Source: Megaustenia siamemsis (taxonomy: Eukaryota > Mollusca > Gastropoda > Stylommatophora > Ariophantidae). Taken from it: DNA of 64,000 nt. Made by a program: the position numbers and the translations under genes. A model generated the notes under the pieces. That model ran no database searches. It was not told the DNA's origin and saw only the letters and a list, made by a program, of their open reading frames with translations. Of this stretch, positions 46,546-57,658 are shown piece after piece (the stretch's first letter is position 1; each line of letters starts with the position of its first letter). The stretch is taken from the NCBI GenBank assembly GCA_032433765.1, contig JAVIAB010000092.1, positions 62,534,126-62,598,125 of the forward strand, in the 5' to 3' direction.

Positions 46546-47309
46546 TCTCTTCCCCCCCCCCCCCCCCCGAATCTCTCTATATCTGCTTCTACCGCGCTCC
46601 TATTTGAGAAATGACATGCTATAAGACTCGGGTTTACATTACCTCATAGCCTACTGGCCTTATATTTGTTGTAGTTACACTGAACAGAGTCTCCATATCT
46701 GATTGGCTATTGTTAATAGAACCAACAACATTTGATTTTGACAATCTCCAACAACACTCCAATCTGTTACCGGATCACCCAGGAAAGTCTTAGCACAGAG
46801 CGCGAGAACTGGCGAGGGCCCTTCACGCAATATCTATAGTGTGATAATATTTTAATAACGGCTGAATTGTTATCATTTACTTGATGTTCACCCGGGCAGT
46901 GTCGAAAAGCCTGCTCTTTTCAAGTTTCAACTGCTAACAGTTCCTTTTCGCGCTCCCCGTGAATATCGGGAATACCCTTTACTGTTCGATTCCGACAAGA
47001 CTAGGTGGTAGATCTACTTTCCCCTGAGCTACAGGAATTAATTAAACTAGCACCTGATGGTTGCACATAAGAATCTAAAAGATACTCTTACGCATGAGGC
47101 AAACAATTAACAACTTTGAAACACACCAATGGAACATTAAAAGATAAGGAGACGACCAACTAATCAATCATCACTTGTGTTTGGATTTACTGTAACTCGT
47201 TCTGTACGGAACGCTTTTATAGATGCAACGGGAGAGATTTCAGAGACAACATTTTTCATGTTTTAAGAATCAATTTATATATTTATATTTATCTGAATAT
47301 ATCATATTA
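46546..47309. other. Single-copy-looking region
   Basis: GC-richer at 46560-47040 than most of the window. No frame with a recognisable domain and no clear splice pair. Confidence 0.35.
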
Positions 47310-47480
47310 TATATGAATTACAAACGTTGTGAGAACACCAGACGCAAGGGTCGACCACGAAAAAGATGGGTCGATGGAATATTATAAGCACTAGGAAACA
47401 TAACAGCAGCAGAGGCGAACAGAAGAGCAAAAGACCGCAAATTATATCTATCCTCGACGGTGAAAGGCAGATGAGGAAGG
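47310..47480 (+). pseudogene. LINE (family D) C-terminal end
   Basis: The plus strand contains words for a KGRPRKRWVDGIL-like segment and ANRRAKDRKLYL. It matches the minus-strand copy at 9585-9720 (for example GGTCGACCACGAAAAAGATG) and ends in GAC/AAG-rich sequence. Confidence 0.75.
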
Positions 47481-47934
47481 AAAAAGAAGAAAGAAAGATA
47501 TATGAATTTTTAGATCGTTGAACAATGCATTCGATTTCACTAATTTCAAGATGATACGAGACATGTAAAAAGAATATGATTTTATGACGGTTCACACTAA
47601 TCGAATTGAAAGTTGCGCACTGTGTGGTAAAAATGCGGTTGAAATCCGCATGGCGCACAGTGCGGCAAAACGTACTGAAAGAGTTAAGGAACGATGTTTT
47701 GTTGTTTTGTTCTAGCATTTATATCTTGTTTGGGCACCATTGTGCTAATTCAGCATTATGTATATTGTGACTAAACATCTGTTTTTACTGCTTGGATATT
47801 CATGCACTGTTTAGGCAAATGTGACTTTGAGCGTCGCTAAGTTGTTTTATAAGAGTTGAGCTGTCTGAGCATACTTGTATATTTTGGCATATATTGGGCT
47901 CATTTTAAACATGTTTGTACTGTTGCTGTTTGGG
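47481..47934. other. Unassigned, possibly degenerate array flank
   Basis: Words such as TTGTATATTTTGG and TGTTTGGGTATTTTTATATA suggest decayed units of the 39-bp array to the right. Confidence 0.35.
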
Positions 47935-48006
47935 TATTTTTATATATATGTAGACATAGTTGTATTGTTTGAGTATCTCTAGATATTCATCATCATCATC
48001 ATCATC

Positions 48007-48037
<31 letters not shown>

Positions 48038-48850
48038 AGTGCCGTCTCCGCAACGAAGGTTGGCTACCACGGAGCGCCATTCTGCTCTGTCTCTTGCTTT
48101 GATGGTGCAGGTTGTCATAGGCTGATTTGTCCATCTTTTGATATTACTCGTCCATGTTAGTCTTGGTCTACCTCTGCCTCTTTTACCTTGTATTTACCCC
48201 TCCAGGATTACTTTTAGTAGGCTTTTGTGTCTTTTAACCTGGCCCAAAAATGTTTGAATTGTGCCTTGTAGTTCTCTTTTCATTTTTAGTTGTTTTAAGA
48301 CTTCATCGTTTGTTCTCTTTTCTTCCATCCAATTCTACCTATTCTTCTATATATCCATATTTCAAAGGTTCAATTTTCTGTTCTTTTTTTATCTAATATC
48401 TATGTTTCTGCACCATATAGGAATATTGAGAAGATGTAACATTTTGCTATTCTTAGTACCTCTAGATATTATGTAGATAAATATGTATTGTTTGAGTATC
48501 TCTAGATGTATGTAGACATAGCTTTATTGTTTAGTAATCTCTAGATATATGTAAACAAGGTTGTATTGTTTGAGTATCTCTAGAAATATGTAAACAAAGT
48601 TGTATTATATGAGTATCTCAAGATATATGTAGACATAGTTGTATTGTTTGGATATCTCTAGATATATGTAGACATAGTTGTATTGTTTGAGTATCTCTAG
48701 ATATATGTAGACATAGTTGTATTGTTTAGTAATCTCTAGATATATGTAGACATAGTTGTATTGTTTAAGTATATCAAGATATATGTAGACATAGTTGTAT
48801 TGTTTAAGTATCTCTAGATATATGTAGACATAGTTGTATTGTTTAGGTAT
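47935..48850. repeat. 39-bp minisatellite array, split by a LINE
   Basis: Units contain TATGTAGACATAGTTGTATT and GTTTGAGTATCTCTAGATA, period 39 bp. One unit lies left of the LINE (47947-47985) and about nine to the right (48470-48850). The minus strand reads a 13-residue repeat YNYVYIYLEILKQ, an artefact. Confidence 0.93.
47986..48470 (-). pseudogene. RTE-like LINE (family E) 3' end inside array
   Basis: Minus strand: an IFGPG-like and LLKVILEG-like segment, then a KRGRGRPRLTWTSNIKRW-like motif, an ARDRAEWRS-like motif and a (GAT)n tail (ATC tract at 47987-48036). TCTCTAGATATT on the left and CCTCTAGATATT on the right flank it, either a target-site duplication or the array unit itself. Confidence 0.8.
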
Positions 48851-49018
48851 CTTGACTGTGATCATATGTGAATTGTTTAGGTATCTTGACTATGATCATA
48901 TGTGAATTGTTTAGGTATCTTGACTGTGATCATATGTGTATTGTTTAGGCATCTTGACTGTGATCATATGTGTATTGTTTAGGTATCTTGATTATGATCA
49001 TATTTGTATTGTTTTGGG
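48845..49018. repeat. 34-bp tandem repeat, five units
   Basis: ATTGTTTAGGTATCTTGACT followed by GTGATCATATGTGA. It starts where the 39-bp array ends and shares the word ATTGTTTAGGTATC with it, so it may have grown from a variant unit. Confidence 0.9.
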
Positions 49019-50084
49019 CATATTTATAAGGATTGGGTATCTTGAATGTTGACATTTTACAATTATTTGGTCAAGTTATTAATGTGTGGACATCTCTGTA
49101 TTACTTTTGAAATATTTAACGTCATAGACCTGATGCTGACCACATTACGAACAACGTCTGGTGGACATTAGTATCACCATCACGATTACGTCATTAGAGT
49201 GATTCAGTTAGTTCTGTAGTGCCTATTTAAATATGTTTGTTTTTGTTGTTGTTGTATTTTTGCGCTACTGAACGTTCTTGAACAGAATATTTTTGTAGTG
49301 TTTGAGTATTTTTCTCCACTTTTGACCTCTTTCTGACATCTTTGAGTGTAGACTAATAATGTTTTAATTCAGGGATTATTCTGTCAGATTTTAAGGGAAG
49401 ACAGGAACCGGGTTTATTATTGTTTGGGCTGCTCCATAATTTAATCTTAAGTGTATCGAGGCATGGCAGCACTAGTCTCTAATTTTCACAAATAAATACA
49501 CTTGAAACAGCAAATGAAATGTGCTACATTTACTATAGCTCAGGCTGAATTAACGTGTTTATCTCTTTCCCCTACATGCATTATTATTTGTTTACATAAC
49601 TGTTTTTTTTTCAGGGGAAAAACCGATACTTTAAGAACTACAACAACAAAGTGTACTTAAAAGTATGTGATGATCTTATTTAATCAAAATTAAACTTTAG
49701 GAAACAAGAAAAATATAGCGGGGTACCACGTCAGAAACAATTCATTAAAGATATAGAATTTAATTAATTAAATTTTTTTAAAATTAGATTTTATGTGAAA
49801 ACACAAGGCAACCTGTAACTCAAAATGATAGTGTCGTACTTATAATTTTCATATTACTTTTCAGACTATAATGCCTGAGCATTGACTGAGCCCCTTTTGA
49901 GTTTGTTTATACAGTCATGAGAATGTCCATACAAATTCTTAACCCAATGTTTATCACATCCATAGTGTTTACTTTTAACAAATGTAATGAGTGGGCTAAT
50001 ACTAAAGCAATGAGGTGAGGATCCTGCAAAATTATTTAAATTGAGTACATTCAAGTTTATTTAACAATTCCAGCTTTTCAGTTC
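49019..50084. other. AT-rich unassigned sequence
   Basis: No array, transposon or coding signal recognised. Confidence 0.45.
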
Positions 50085-50346
50085 TTAAAAAAAGGAACTA
50101 ATGTCCAATATTAGGAAGGAACAATCATCATTTTTTGGCCATGTAATGAGAAGGAAACGGCTGGAATATATTGTGACAACTGGGAAAATTTAAGGACGAA
50201 GAGATAGAGAAAAAGAGAAAGATACCAGACAGCTTAAGAGAATGGCTTGGCAGAAGGTCAAGAAGAGAAATTATAAATAATTGTCAAAATGGAAAGTAGT
50301 AGAGAGACATGATCACCTACGCCAGCAGGCATGGTACTTGATGATG
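50085..50346 (+). pseudogene. RTE-like LINE extreme 3' end
   Basis: AATCATCATTTTTTGGCCAT, GTAATGAGAAGG, TTGTGACAACTGGGAAAATT and ACATGATCACCTACGCCAGC mark the last 260 bp of the family, ending GGTACTTGATGATGAG. Same 3' end type as the 1.1-kb and 19.7-kb copies. Confidence 0.85.
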
Positions 50347-50546
50347 AGCTTCTCAGCCTATACAAAATGCAATAATACTTTTATGACGATAGTCATCTAA
50401 TCTATATATTGCCTGGGCAACGGTTTTTAAAAACAGAACTTCTACAATAACTCGTTTGAAAACAAGTAATGAAGATAATTTTATTATTCTTTATTTTCAA
50501 ATGTTGCTTTTTTCTTTCCCTTCTTTATCCATCTTCTCTTATTGGG

Positions 50547-50549
<3 letters not shown>
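50347..50549. other. Unassigned AT-rich sequence
   Basis: No signal. Confidence 0.4.

Positions 50550-50628
<79 letters not shown>
50550..50628. repeat. (AT)n microsatellite
   Basis: Pure AT tract of about 78 bp. Confidence 0.98.
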
Positions 50629-50630
<2 letters not shown>

Positions 50631-50934
50631 TCAGAAGTCCAGAATTTGTCTCAGACTAAAATGTGGAGTTTGCGAGGCTAGAGAATGTGCTCTGCATTTT
50701 GTCTAGATTGATGACAGGGGCAAAGGTCATTGGGTGAGTCAAAGTCGAAATTTTAGTTTAATGTGCCGAAGTTGTTAGTGTCCAGATCTCAGTCTGGATG
50801 TAACAGATCTACGCTCTCATCAAAGGATATATATGACGTCATGTCTTATTATTTGTGGATGAAAGATATTCCAGTTCCCTCACAAAGGTGATTCTGATGA
50901 TGGTTTCCATTTGTTTAAAAGACATTAGAAAGAA
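50629..50934. other. Unassigned sequence
   Basis: A GC-richer stretch at 50640-50830 without recognisable coding. Confidence 0.4.
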
Positions 50935-51155
50935 AGAAAAGAGACCCGTCTCGTGGCATATAGGGAATATGGTGTTAGTGTTCATATTTGTTAAAGACCT
51001 TCAGCACATATTTTTGCCAGCACTATGGTCAGTATTACGCCCGCACAATTTTCCTCTCCCAGTAAAAAAAATCCAGTGGCCACTTAAAACTGCATGAACT
51101 TGGAAGCCACTGACCAGGCTGAAACTCCACATCTTGTTCTTCTTAGGCAAGTGAC
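50935..51155 (-). mobile_element. SINE-A copy, strongly diverged
   Basis: TCGTGGCATATAGGGAATAT, GGTGTTAGT, TTCAGCACAT, GTATTACGCCCGCAC and CTCCCAGTAAAAAAAATCCA follow the SINE-A order in reverse, but the tRNA-like head is barely visible. Confidence 0.8.
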
Positions 51156-51227
51156 TTGTTTTTGCTTTTTTCTCTTTCTGAAGTATCTAGCATATTATTG
51201 CCCATAGTTAGATTTATAAATTATATC

Positions 51228-51230
<3 letters not shown>

Positions 51231-51295
<65 letters not shown>
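51231..51295. repeat. (AT)n microsatellite
   Basis: Pure AT tract of about 64 bp, directly before a Penelope-like tail. Confidence 0.97.
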
Positions 51296-51299
<4 letters not shown>

Positions 51300-51309
51300 T
51301 TGTTGTTTA

Positions 51310-51400
51310 TTGTTCCAGCTGAAGGCCTACTTGGTCGAAACGTCGACTTTTGTTTTGTTTCTTACCTACGTAAATCTGTTACCATGCAACTTTAATATTT
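51310..51400 (+). mobile_element. Penelope-like tail with hammerhead-like motif
   Basis: CCAGCTGAAGGCCTACTTGG followed by TCGAAACGTCGAC. CTGA and GAAAC flank a GGCC...GGTC stem with a five-base loop, the layout of a hammerhead core in which CTGATGA has lost bases. Penelope-like elements carry hammerhead ribozymes in their terminal repeats, and insertion beside AT tracts is common. The enzyme part is absent. Confidence 0.5.
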
Positions 51401-52119
51401 TATTGAATATTGCAAGCGTCAACTTCTGCATTTTCGTGGACTTTATTCGACTTTGGTTTCCATAAATAACAATCGTATCAACCTTCTTGCTGAACTGTGT
51501 CAATCCTGGTTTTAAATCATGTCATTAAGATAACACTACGAAAAATAGACATCAACTCAAACATCAAAACTTCATTATTTGCGTTTTTCAGTCATTAAAA
51601 TATTTCCACTTATACTGCAAATCTACATCTGTTTTACTTCATTATTCCATTGTGCTGTCTTATGCCCATGTTTCTGTTCCATGCTAAATTGTTGAATTGA
51701 CTTACAACTTTACCACTCTCAATTGTAGACGTTAACGTGCTTATTTATAACTAAAAGCATTTTTCATTCTGTTAAAGGTTTATTTTGTCATTTCGTTTCT
51801 AGTAATGATATCAACCAAGTATCTTGCGTAACTCGGTATTATGTGTCACAAGTAACATTTATCTGTGTAGTCACTTGCAAATGATGTGCTCTATCTATGT
51901 TTATTGCCATACCATTAGACTTATTTTAATTACATTAAAATAATACTATCTGCGTTTGATGTTGATTTACATGGCTTTTGGTTGTAGCACTTGGTGGCTC
52001 TTTTCGTCTTGTCAAACGGTCTAGTGAAGGCTATTGCGTATTGTTTTTAGGTTTTGTTTTTGTCGAACAGCTTCTCTCGTGACTAATTCTACCAAAGTTT
52101 GACAAACGCACACGGCCAC
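51401..52119. other. Unassigned AT-rich sequence
   Basis: Probably includes further Penelope-like 3' sequence to about 51480. No coding signal. Confidence 0.4.
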
Positions 52120-52405
52120 AGAATGAACAAGACGTGGACACTCATGCGTGAAAGCAAGGAAATGAACAAGACCTGGACACTCATGCGTGAAAGCAAGGAA
52201 ATGAACAAGACCTGGACACTCATGCGTGAAAGCAAGGAAATGAACAAGACCTGGACACTCATGCGTGAAAGCAAGGAATGAACAAGACGTGGACACGTAT
52301 GCTTGAAAGCAAGGAAATGAACAAGACGTGGACACTTATGCGTGAAAGCAAGGAAATGAACAAGACGTGGACACTTATGCGTGAAAGCAAGGAAATGAAC
52401 AAGCT
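52120..52405. repeat. 39-bp array within RNase H sequence, seven units
   Basis: Units contain GAACAAGACCTGGACACTCA and TGCGTGAAAGCAAGGAAAT. In the frame of the RNase H piece that follows, every unit ends KQGNEQ, the start of the motif GNEQADRLA. The array therefore arose by repeated duplication of a segment of that gene. Left units carry CCTGG/CTCATG and right units CGTGG/CTTATG. Confidence 0.9.
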
Positions 52406-52720
52406 GACAGGTTGGCTGAAATGACTGCCACGGATGGCGGACGTGCAATGGATCGGACTGGCTTTTTGAATGCCCTCAGAGAGATAGGCGAGCTAATATT
52501 TCAATCACTGATTTGAATCTACAAGCATGTCCCAACTGCACGAACATCAGGTGAAATTGGAGATGCCAGAAAGGAGCACTATGCGGTGAGACAGAGAAGA
52601 ATAACAAATCAGAACAGAACTGGATTCGTCAGTCTCCACATAATGAGAGACATACTGGGGAGGAGATCTGAACATATATGGATCTGTTTAATGTGTAATG
52701 AGGATGGCCTGTCGAGTAAA
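52388..52720 (+). pseudogene. Retrotransposon RNase H C terminus, broken
   Basis: From 52388 the plus strand reads QGNEQADRLAEMTATDGG and then DRTGFLNALREIGEL before a stop at about 52514. GNEQADRLA is the conserved last helix of RNase H domains in non-LTR polyproteins. A later frame reads WICLMCNEDG near 52680, a zinc-knuckle-like remnant. The rest of the element is gone. Confidence 0.75.
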
Positions 52721-52867
52721 CTAAACTAAACAAGCCGAATATGAATTTTACTTCTCAATCGTTATATGTATGTCTCTATCTCTGTATGTATCTCTCAACC
52801 ATTATATGTATGTCTCCATCGTTGCATGTACCACTCTATCTTTTTATGTAAAAAGTATTTTTAAAAA
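52721..52867. repeat. Short degenerate TATGTATGTCTC repeats
   Basis: Words TATATGTATGTCTCTATC and GCATGTACCACTCTATC recur about every 33 bp. The SINE to the right is inserted into them. Confidence 0.6.
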
Positions 52868-53117
52868 AGTAAAGAGCCCTGGTCACGCCAAGTGGCGTAT
52901 AGGGAATATGGTGTCAGTGACCATAATTTGTATACACCTTCAGCACATGATTTTTGGGGTAATGTGGTCGATATTATGCCCGTGTCGCGTTACTTTCCCA
53001 GACAAAAATCATGGGTCCATTTAAGGCTGGGTGAACCTGGAAGCCGTCGATCAGGATCGAACCCGACCTCTTGTCCTGTGTAGTCCAGTTCACTAACCAC
53101 TGAGCTAGAGCGGCTGC
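52868..53117 (-). mobile_element. SINE-A copy
   Basis: Reverse orientation. CACGCCAAGTGGCGTATAGG at the left (3' end) and CACTGAGCTAGAGCGGCT at the right (head), B box complement GATCGAACCC. Possible target repeats CTATCTTTTTATGTA and CCATCTTTGTATGTA flank it. Confidence 0.92.
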
Positions 53118-53559
53118 CATCTTTGTATGTACACCACTTTTTAATACTTTATATAAACTACTGATTCTGCACTCTGTAAAAATAAGTATGGACAAGTTAC
53201 GCTGCGGACTTACTGTCTACTGATTTTAAGACATTTTAAGTCAAAACACTTGTAGCCGTGTCTTACACCCAAGTAGATGTATAATACAATGTGAGTAGTT
53301 TCCGGAATCCTAATTCTTGTCTAATCATTAGCACATTGATTTTACTTTATATTTGTCTTAGCATAACTGCATGTAACCATTTCGTTCTGTGGTCCATCAA
53401 GTTTATTGTTATAACATGATTGCATTCTACAGTGACGGTTTTAGAATTAAAATCAATCAATATCTGTGTTTTCAGATCACGAGGTGTTATACAAATTTCA
53501 AATAAAGATCTCATCTTTTCAATGTCAAATTAATTTATTATTAATACCGTTTCTGTCTG
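53118..53559. other. Unassigned AT-rich sequence
   Basis: No signal. Confidence 0.4.
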
Positions 53560-53890
53560 TATGTCGAAACAGTGCTACAGAAGAAGCCTTCAGATTTAAG
53601 ATAATGAAGAAGACTAATGAAGCCACATTACAAGACATACACATTGAGAAGAACTGGCTTATGAACAACATTCTACCGAGGAAATTAATTATGGCCACGT
53701 CAAAAGACACAGCGGGTTGGAAAGAACAGTAATGGAAAGTATGATTCCTAGGCGATGTGACAGGGGCAGGCTTATAAGGTGGTCTCAAGACATTAAGGAG
53801 ACCTTGAACATGACATAAGTATTGGGTAACCTGGCTAGAGACCAACATTCATTCGGTCGGGTTGTGGTGAATACAACTGTGTCTACAAAG
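53560..53890 (+). pseudogene. RTE-like LINE (family B) C-terminal end
   Basis: KIMKKTNEATLQDIHIEKNW and MNNILPRKL in one frame, then after a shift SGLERTVMESMIPRRC-, RWSQDIKETLN and ARDQHSFGRVVVNT-like stretches. The last part corresponds to the residues amplified as the 61-bp array at 25.6 kb. Confidence 0.8.
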
Positions 53891-55452
53891 GACATGCGAC
53901 CTAATAATGATCTGCATTTTGTCAGGACCTGTGGATGATTTTTTTTTCTTAAATAATTTCAGATTTAAAATGTTTGCTTTCAAAATTCAGGAGTCTCTCG
54001 TGCATTCGATTGTTAATTTATTTCCAGATATAATATATATGATATAAATCTGTATTTTTTGTGTTGAAATATGTTGTCTCTTTCAGTGTTTAATTTTCCT
54101 TATTTCAATACAATCTCAAGCATAAACGTGTTTGCTTTTGTGAATTGTGTTCCTTAATTCTGTGTACCTTCTTCATAATGATTGTTTCAACTCTAAATAA
54201 TATAAATATAGGAAAAAGTTTAGCAAAATAAGTAAATTAATAATTGTAAAAGTTATTTAGTATATGTAGATATATATATATATACATGTATATATATATA
54301 TATATATAGCTGGCCACGTCTGATCAAAATTTGATGACACTAGTTAGCAAATGATAAGCAAAGAGTAAAATAAAAATCTAAGTGCTGAAGTTTCCTGGAA
54401 GTAAATGCTGTACACAGACGGGTTACCCGAACCATCACGTTGTAAAACGCACAGAGATATCACTTTCCAAGAGTCATGAGTTGTACATAGACAAATGCAC
54501 GGGAAACTGACCGTACAATGACCACTCAATGTTGTCAGTTATATTTATTCTACATTTTCTCACTATAGAAAATACTATATCCACTTTACTTTGTCACATG
54601 AAGATATTAGAAAAAAACGAATAAAGAAATACCACAATATTGTTCGCCAATATAACCAGCTATTGAAAACCCCACCCATATCACAGCACAAACATCCAAA
54701 TAACGATACATGATAACTGTGCATTTTAATTATACCTTTTCTGTAGAACTGAATGCTGAAGAGCAACACATTAAAGGAAACTTTCTTTATCTCCTTACAA
54801 CCTACAGGAAAGAAAAACCCCATAATATTTTGAGCAAACAAGAATATTAAACAAGAATTGCTCATGAGGTCACCCAGCCAAGAAGAGATACACATGGACG
54901 AACGAATTGGATAAGGACATGAAAAAGAGATCTGGAACGAAGAGAAAGAAAACATTGCTATACAAACTATTTCACATTTTATACCATTAATTAAATTCTC
55001 GTTTTATGATAAATTGTGATGGTCAGTACTATCTTTCATCAAATCTATATGCTGCTAAAAGCACACACACATATGCTTACATATTAAAGAGGTGGTACTT
55101 ACAATAAAATATCATTTATTCCATTTCACTTTGTTTAACTCTTGCCTTGCTTTCGTTGAATGTTTTTTTTTTTAAATATTTCTGTCGTATGCTCAATTAG
55201 GTATCCTGTATATACTATGTGTATTTACAGTAATGCCCGTTCACTTAGAAATAATCAACGTTGACAGCAATCCCAAAAGTAGACTTTCTTAGCGAGTCTA
55301 AGACGCGGTCAATATTTTATCAGCTATTTCCCAAATCTCTAACTTTTAGATATAACAGAGATAAGTTATAAGCAAAAGTGAGAGCAAGTAGTTATGTTTC
55401 TCATCATTTTCCTTCTTTTTCCACTTCTAATTTTCTTCCTCTTTTTCTTGTT
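53891..55452. other. AT-rich unassigned sequence
   Basis: (AT)n tract at 54264-54308. A 126-codon minus-strand frame (54955-54575) is hydrophobic and Phe/Ser-rich, with no family resemblance I can name; AT bias and lack of context make it doubtful. Confidence 0.4.
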
Positions 55453-55560
55453 ATACTACTACTACTACTACTACTACTACTATTACTACTACTACTATTA
55501 CTACTACTACTACTATTACTACTACTACAACAATTACTACTACTACTAATACTACTTTCT
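55453..55560. repeat. (ACT)n microsatellite
   Basis: ACT/TTA triplets of about 105 bp, the same motif as the tract at the left end of the window. Confidence 0.96.
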
Positions 55561-56557
55561 TCCATCAGTAGTCAATCCCAATATTATCTATGAACTATAG
55601 CTCCTTGTTTATATAATCAGTTTCAGAAAGATCAGTTTGTGAAGGCCTGCCGTCTCGGGATGATCAACTTGTTTGCTCACAGAGCCTGCACTCTTATTGA
55701 GTACATTCAACGGTGTCTACGCCTAGCTTAGAAGTGAATCATTGATCTGAAGCACAACTTTAAGAACCTTCAGTTCGTATTGCTTCTCTGTATGTATTAA
55801 ACGATACTAGTTCTGATAAATCATAAACAAAGAAGATTACAATAATCCGTTGGGACGAAAGCCAAGAGTAAAGATCTCCAAATCAGTATCTCTTATTAGA
55901 ATACGATGAACATGCAGATAGAGCATTCGTTCTTTGAATATCTGATCGTTGTTCGATCAACATCTGCAGTGTTTTATTTCCCCGACACGGTTTTCAGATT
56001 TTATCCAACCTCTGATATATTTGTACCAGAGATTTCCTCTGAAGAAATAATAAAGTGATCTGGCGTTGTGCCGGTCACACCACTCATTAATATGTCGATC
56101 GTCGACGGAAAGAACACTAACACACATTCCCCATACACTTGCAGGTCAACGGATGCCTTTACTTACATTCGTTAGAATAATATCATTAACATATAAACGT
56201 TTTTTTTTTTTGCACACAAAAATATAAACTTCACAATGTTAGTTATATAACAGTCATGCGCACCGCTGATGCAATGGCCACCTTTATGTACAGTCATGAG
56301 ACGAGGTATTGTTTCCTTGGTGAATATCTCTCCTCCCCTAGTCTGCAACACAAATACTTTTTACATGCAGGAAGAATACACATTGTTGGAGACACGATTC
56401 CATAAATTGGTTGGTCAAAATTGTGAATGTAAACGCTCCCTTTCAGGAAAAAAAAAACAATATGGTGACCAACTTGGAGAAGAGAATTTGACGGAATCAA
56501 ATCCAATAAAACCGTTGAACATTATCGATGACGAATATTCTGGTCAAAGAACTTCCT

Positions 56558-56598
<41 letters not shown>

Positions 56599-56845
56599 TA
56601 ATTAATCATAATATTTAATAATAGTAATAGAGGGTAATATTTAATTCCGAGTATTTAGTTTTTCGTTTTGTTTTCTGCTTCATTAAATCAGTTTGATCCA
56701 GTGTAAGATTTGACAAGCAGGTTTTCGTTTTGAAGACACCGATCCACAAGAACATTACCACCGCTCACTGGATAGCATGTTCCAGAATCATTCAGATGAA
56801 TACAAAACATCCACAGAAATACCAAAATTTGCAGGTATTATTTCT
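55561..56845. other. Unassigned sequence
   Basis: GATCGTTGTTCGATCAACAT at about 55946-55965 resembles a tRNA B box, perhaps an old SINE. (AT)n at 56562-56592. A 110-codon plus-strand frame (56269-56601) ends in translated AT repeat and has no domain. Confidence 0.4.
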
Positions 56846-56851
56846 TTTATT
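56846..56851 (-). promoter_or_regulatory. Candidate polyadenylation signal
   Basis: AATAAA on the minus strand, about 410 bp downstream of the stop codon of the candidate terminal exon at 57259. Common by chance in AT-rich DNA. Confidence 0.25.
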
Positions 56852-57019
56852 TACAATCAAGAAAAAAAAATATTTTTCCATAAACGAACTCTGTGTAACC
56901 AGCAGAGTTCAGGGGAGCTTTTGTTCTCTGATTGATGTGTCAGTGACATAGCCCAGAAAAACAATTAAGATACGAATAACACAGCGAGAACACTTCATTC
57001 AGCAGTCGGAATACATTTT

Positions 57020-57240
57020 CTAACTGTAATACTTCAAATAAAGTATTACTAGACACTGAATCTGAACAAAGTCCTTATCGAAAGAAAGCTGCTCTCTCAA
57101 TTCAAAATTATCTGCACGGCTCCATTTCGTGAAACGTCGCAAGTTGGTCTCGCCATTTTCTCGTATCCAAACATTACTGGCCAGACCAGACATCCGATGA
57201 GGTAAACGGTTTCTCAGATCCATTGTGAAGTCTGCAACAA
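57020..57240 (-). other. Possible 3' UTR or alternative exon
   Basis: Just downstream of the candidate exon. The minus strand has TTGTTGCAG (a fair acceptor) followed by a 67-codon frame starting MDLRNRLPHRMSGLASNVWI. GC is higher than in the flanks. It may be 3' UTR of the same transcript or an alternative last exon. No family recognised. Confidence 0.3.
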
Positions 57241-57258
57241 GTTATGATTTAGAACTGA

Positions 57259-57368
57259 TTATTTAGCAGGCGAAACGATCGAGCTTCCATAGGCGGACTG
57301 TGCCCCACATGTAGGAAGGCCAAATGGATTGACGCCTGAGAATGGAGATCCGACGATGCCACCCATAC
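57259..57368 (-). CDS. Candidate terminal coding exon, unknown gene
   Basis: The minus strand has a pyrimidine-rich tract and acceptor (TTCCTTATTTCTTTTCAG), then an open exon ending in TAA at 57261-57259. The product tail is 35 residues from its first Met: MGGIVGSPFSGVNPFGLPTC, then GAQSAYGSSIVSPAK, rich in Gly, Ser and Pro like the C terminus of many regulatory proteins. GC is well above the AT-rich surroundings. Upstream exons would lie to the right, beyond the window or hidden among satellites. The protein family is not recognised. Confidence 0.45.
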
Positions 57369-57524
57369 CTGAAAAGAAATAAGGAAATGTAATATAATAT
57401 TTTTTATTTAATTTTATGTTGTGTTCCTTATTTTATACTAATTGTTGCTCTGTTCAAAATCAGAATTAAAATAAATTGCATTATGCAGAAGCTTAAAGTA
57501 GCAAATTCTGAAGAAAAAATATAT

Positions 57525-57529
<5 letters not shown>

Positions 57530-57584
<55 letters not shown>

Positions 57585-57608
57585 GCACACGCACGCACAC
57601 ACACACAC

Positions 57609-57656
<48 letters not shown>
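57530..57656. repeat. (CA)n joined to (AT)n microsatellite
   Basis: About 78 bp CA with GC patches, then about 44 bp AT, ending exactly at a SINE. Confidence 0.97.

Positions 57657-57658
<2 letters not shown>

Noticed and set aside
54575..54955. 126-codon minus-strand hydrophobic frame
   Set aside because: AT-rich composition, no family resemblance, no supporting splice or start context.
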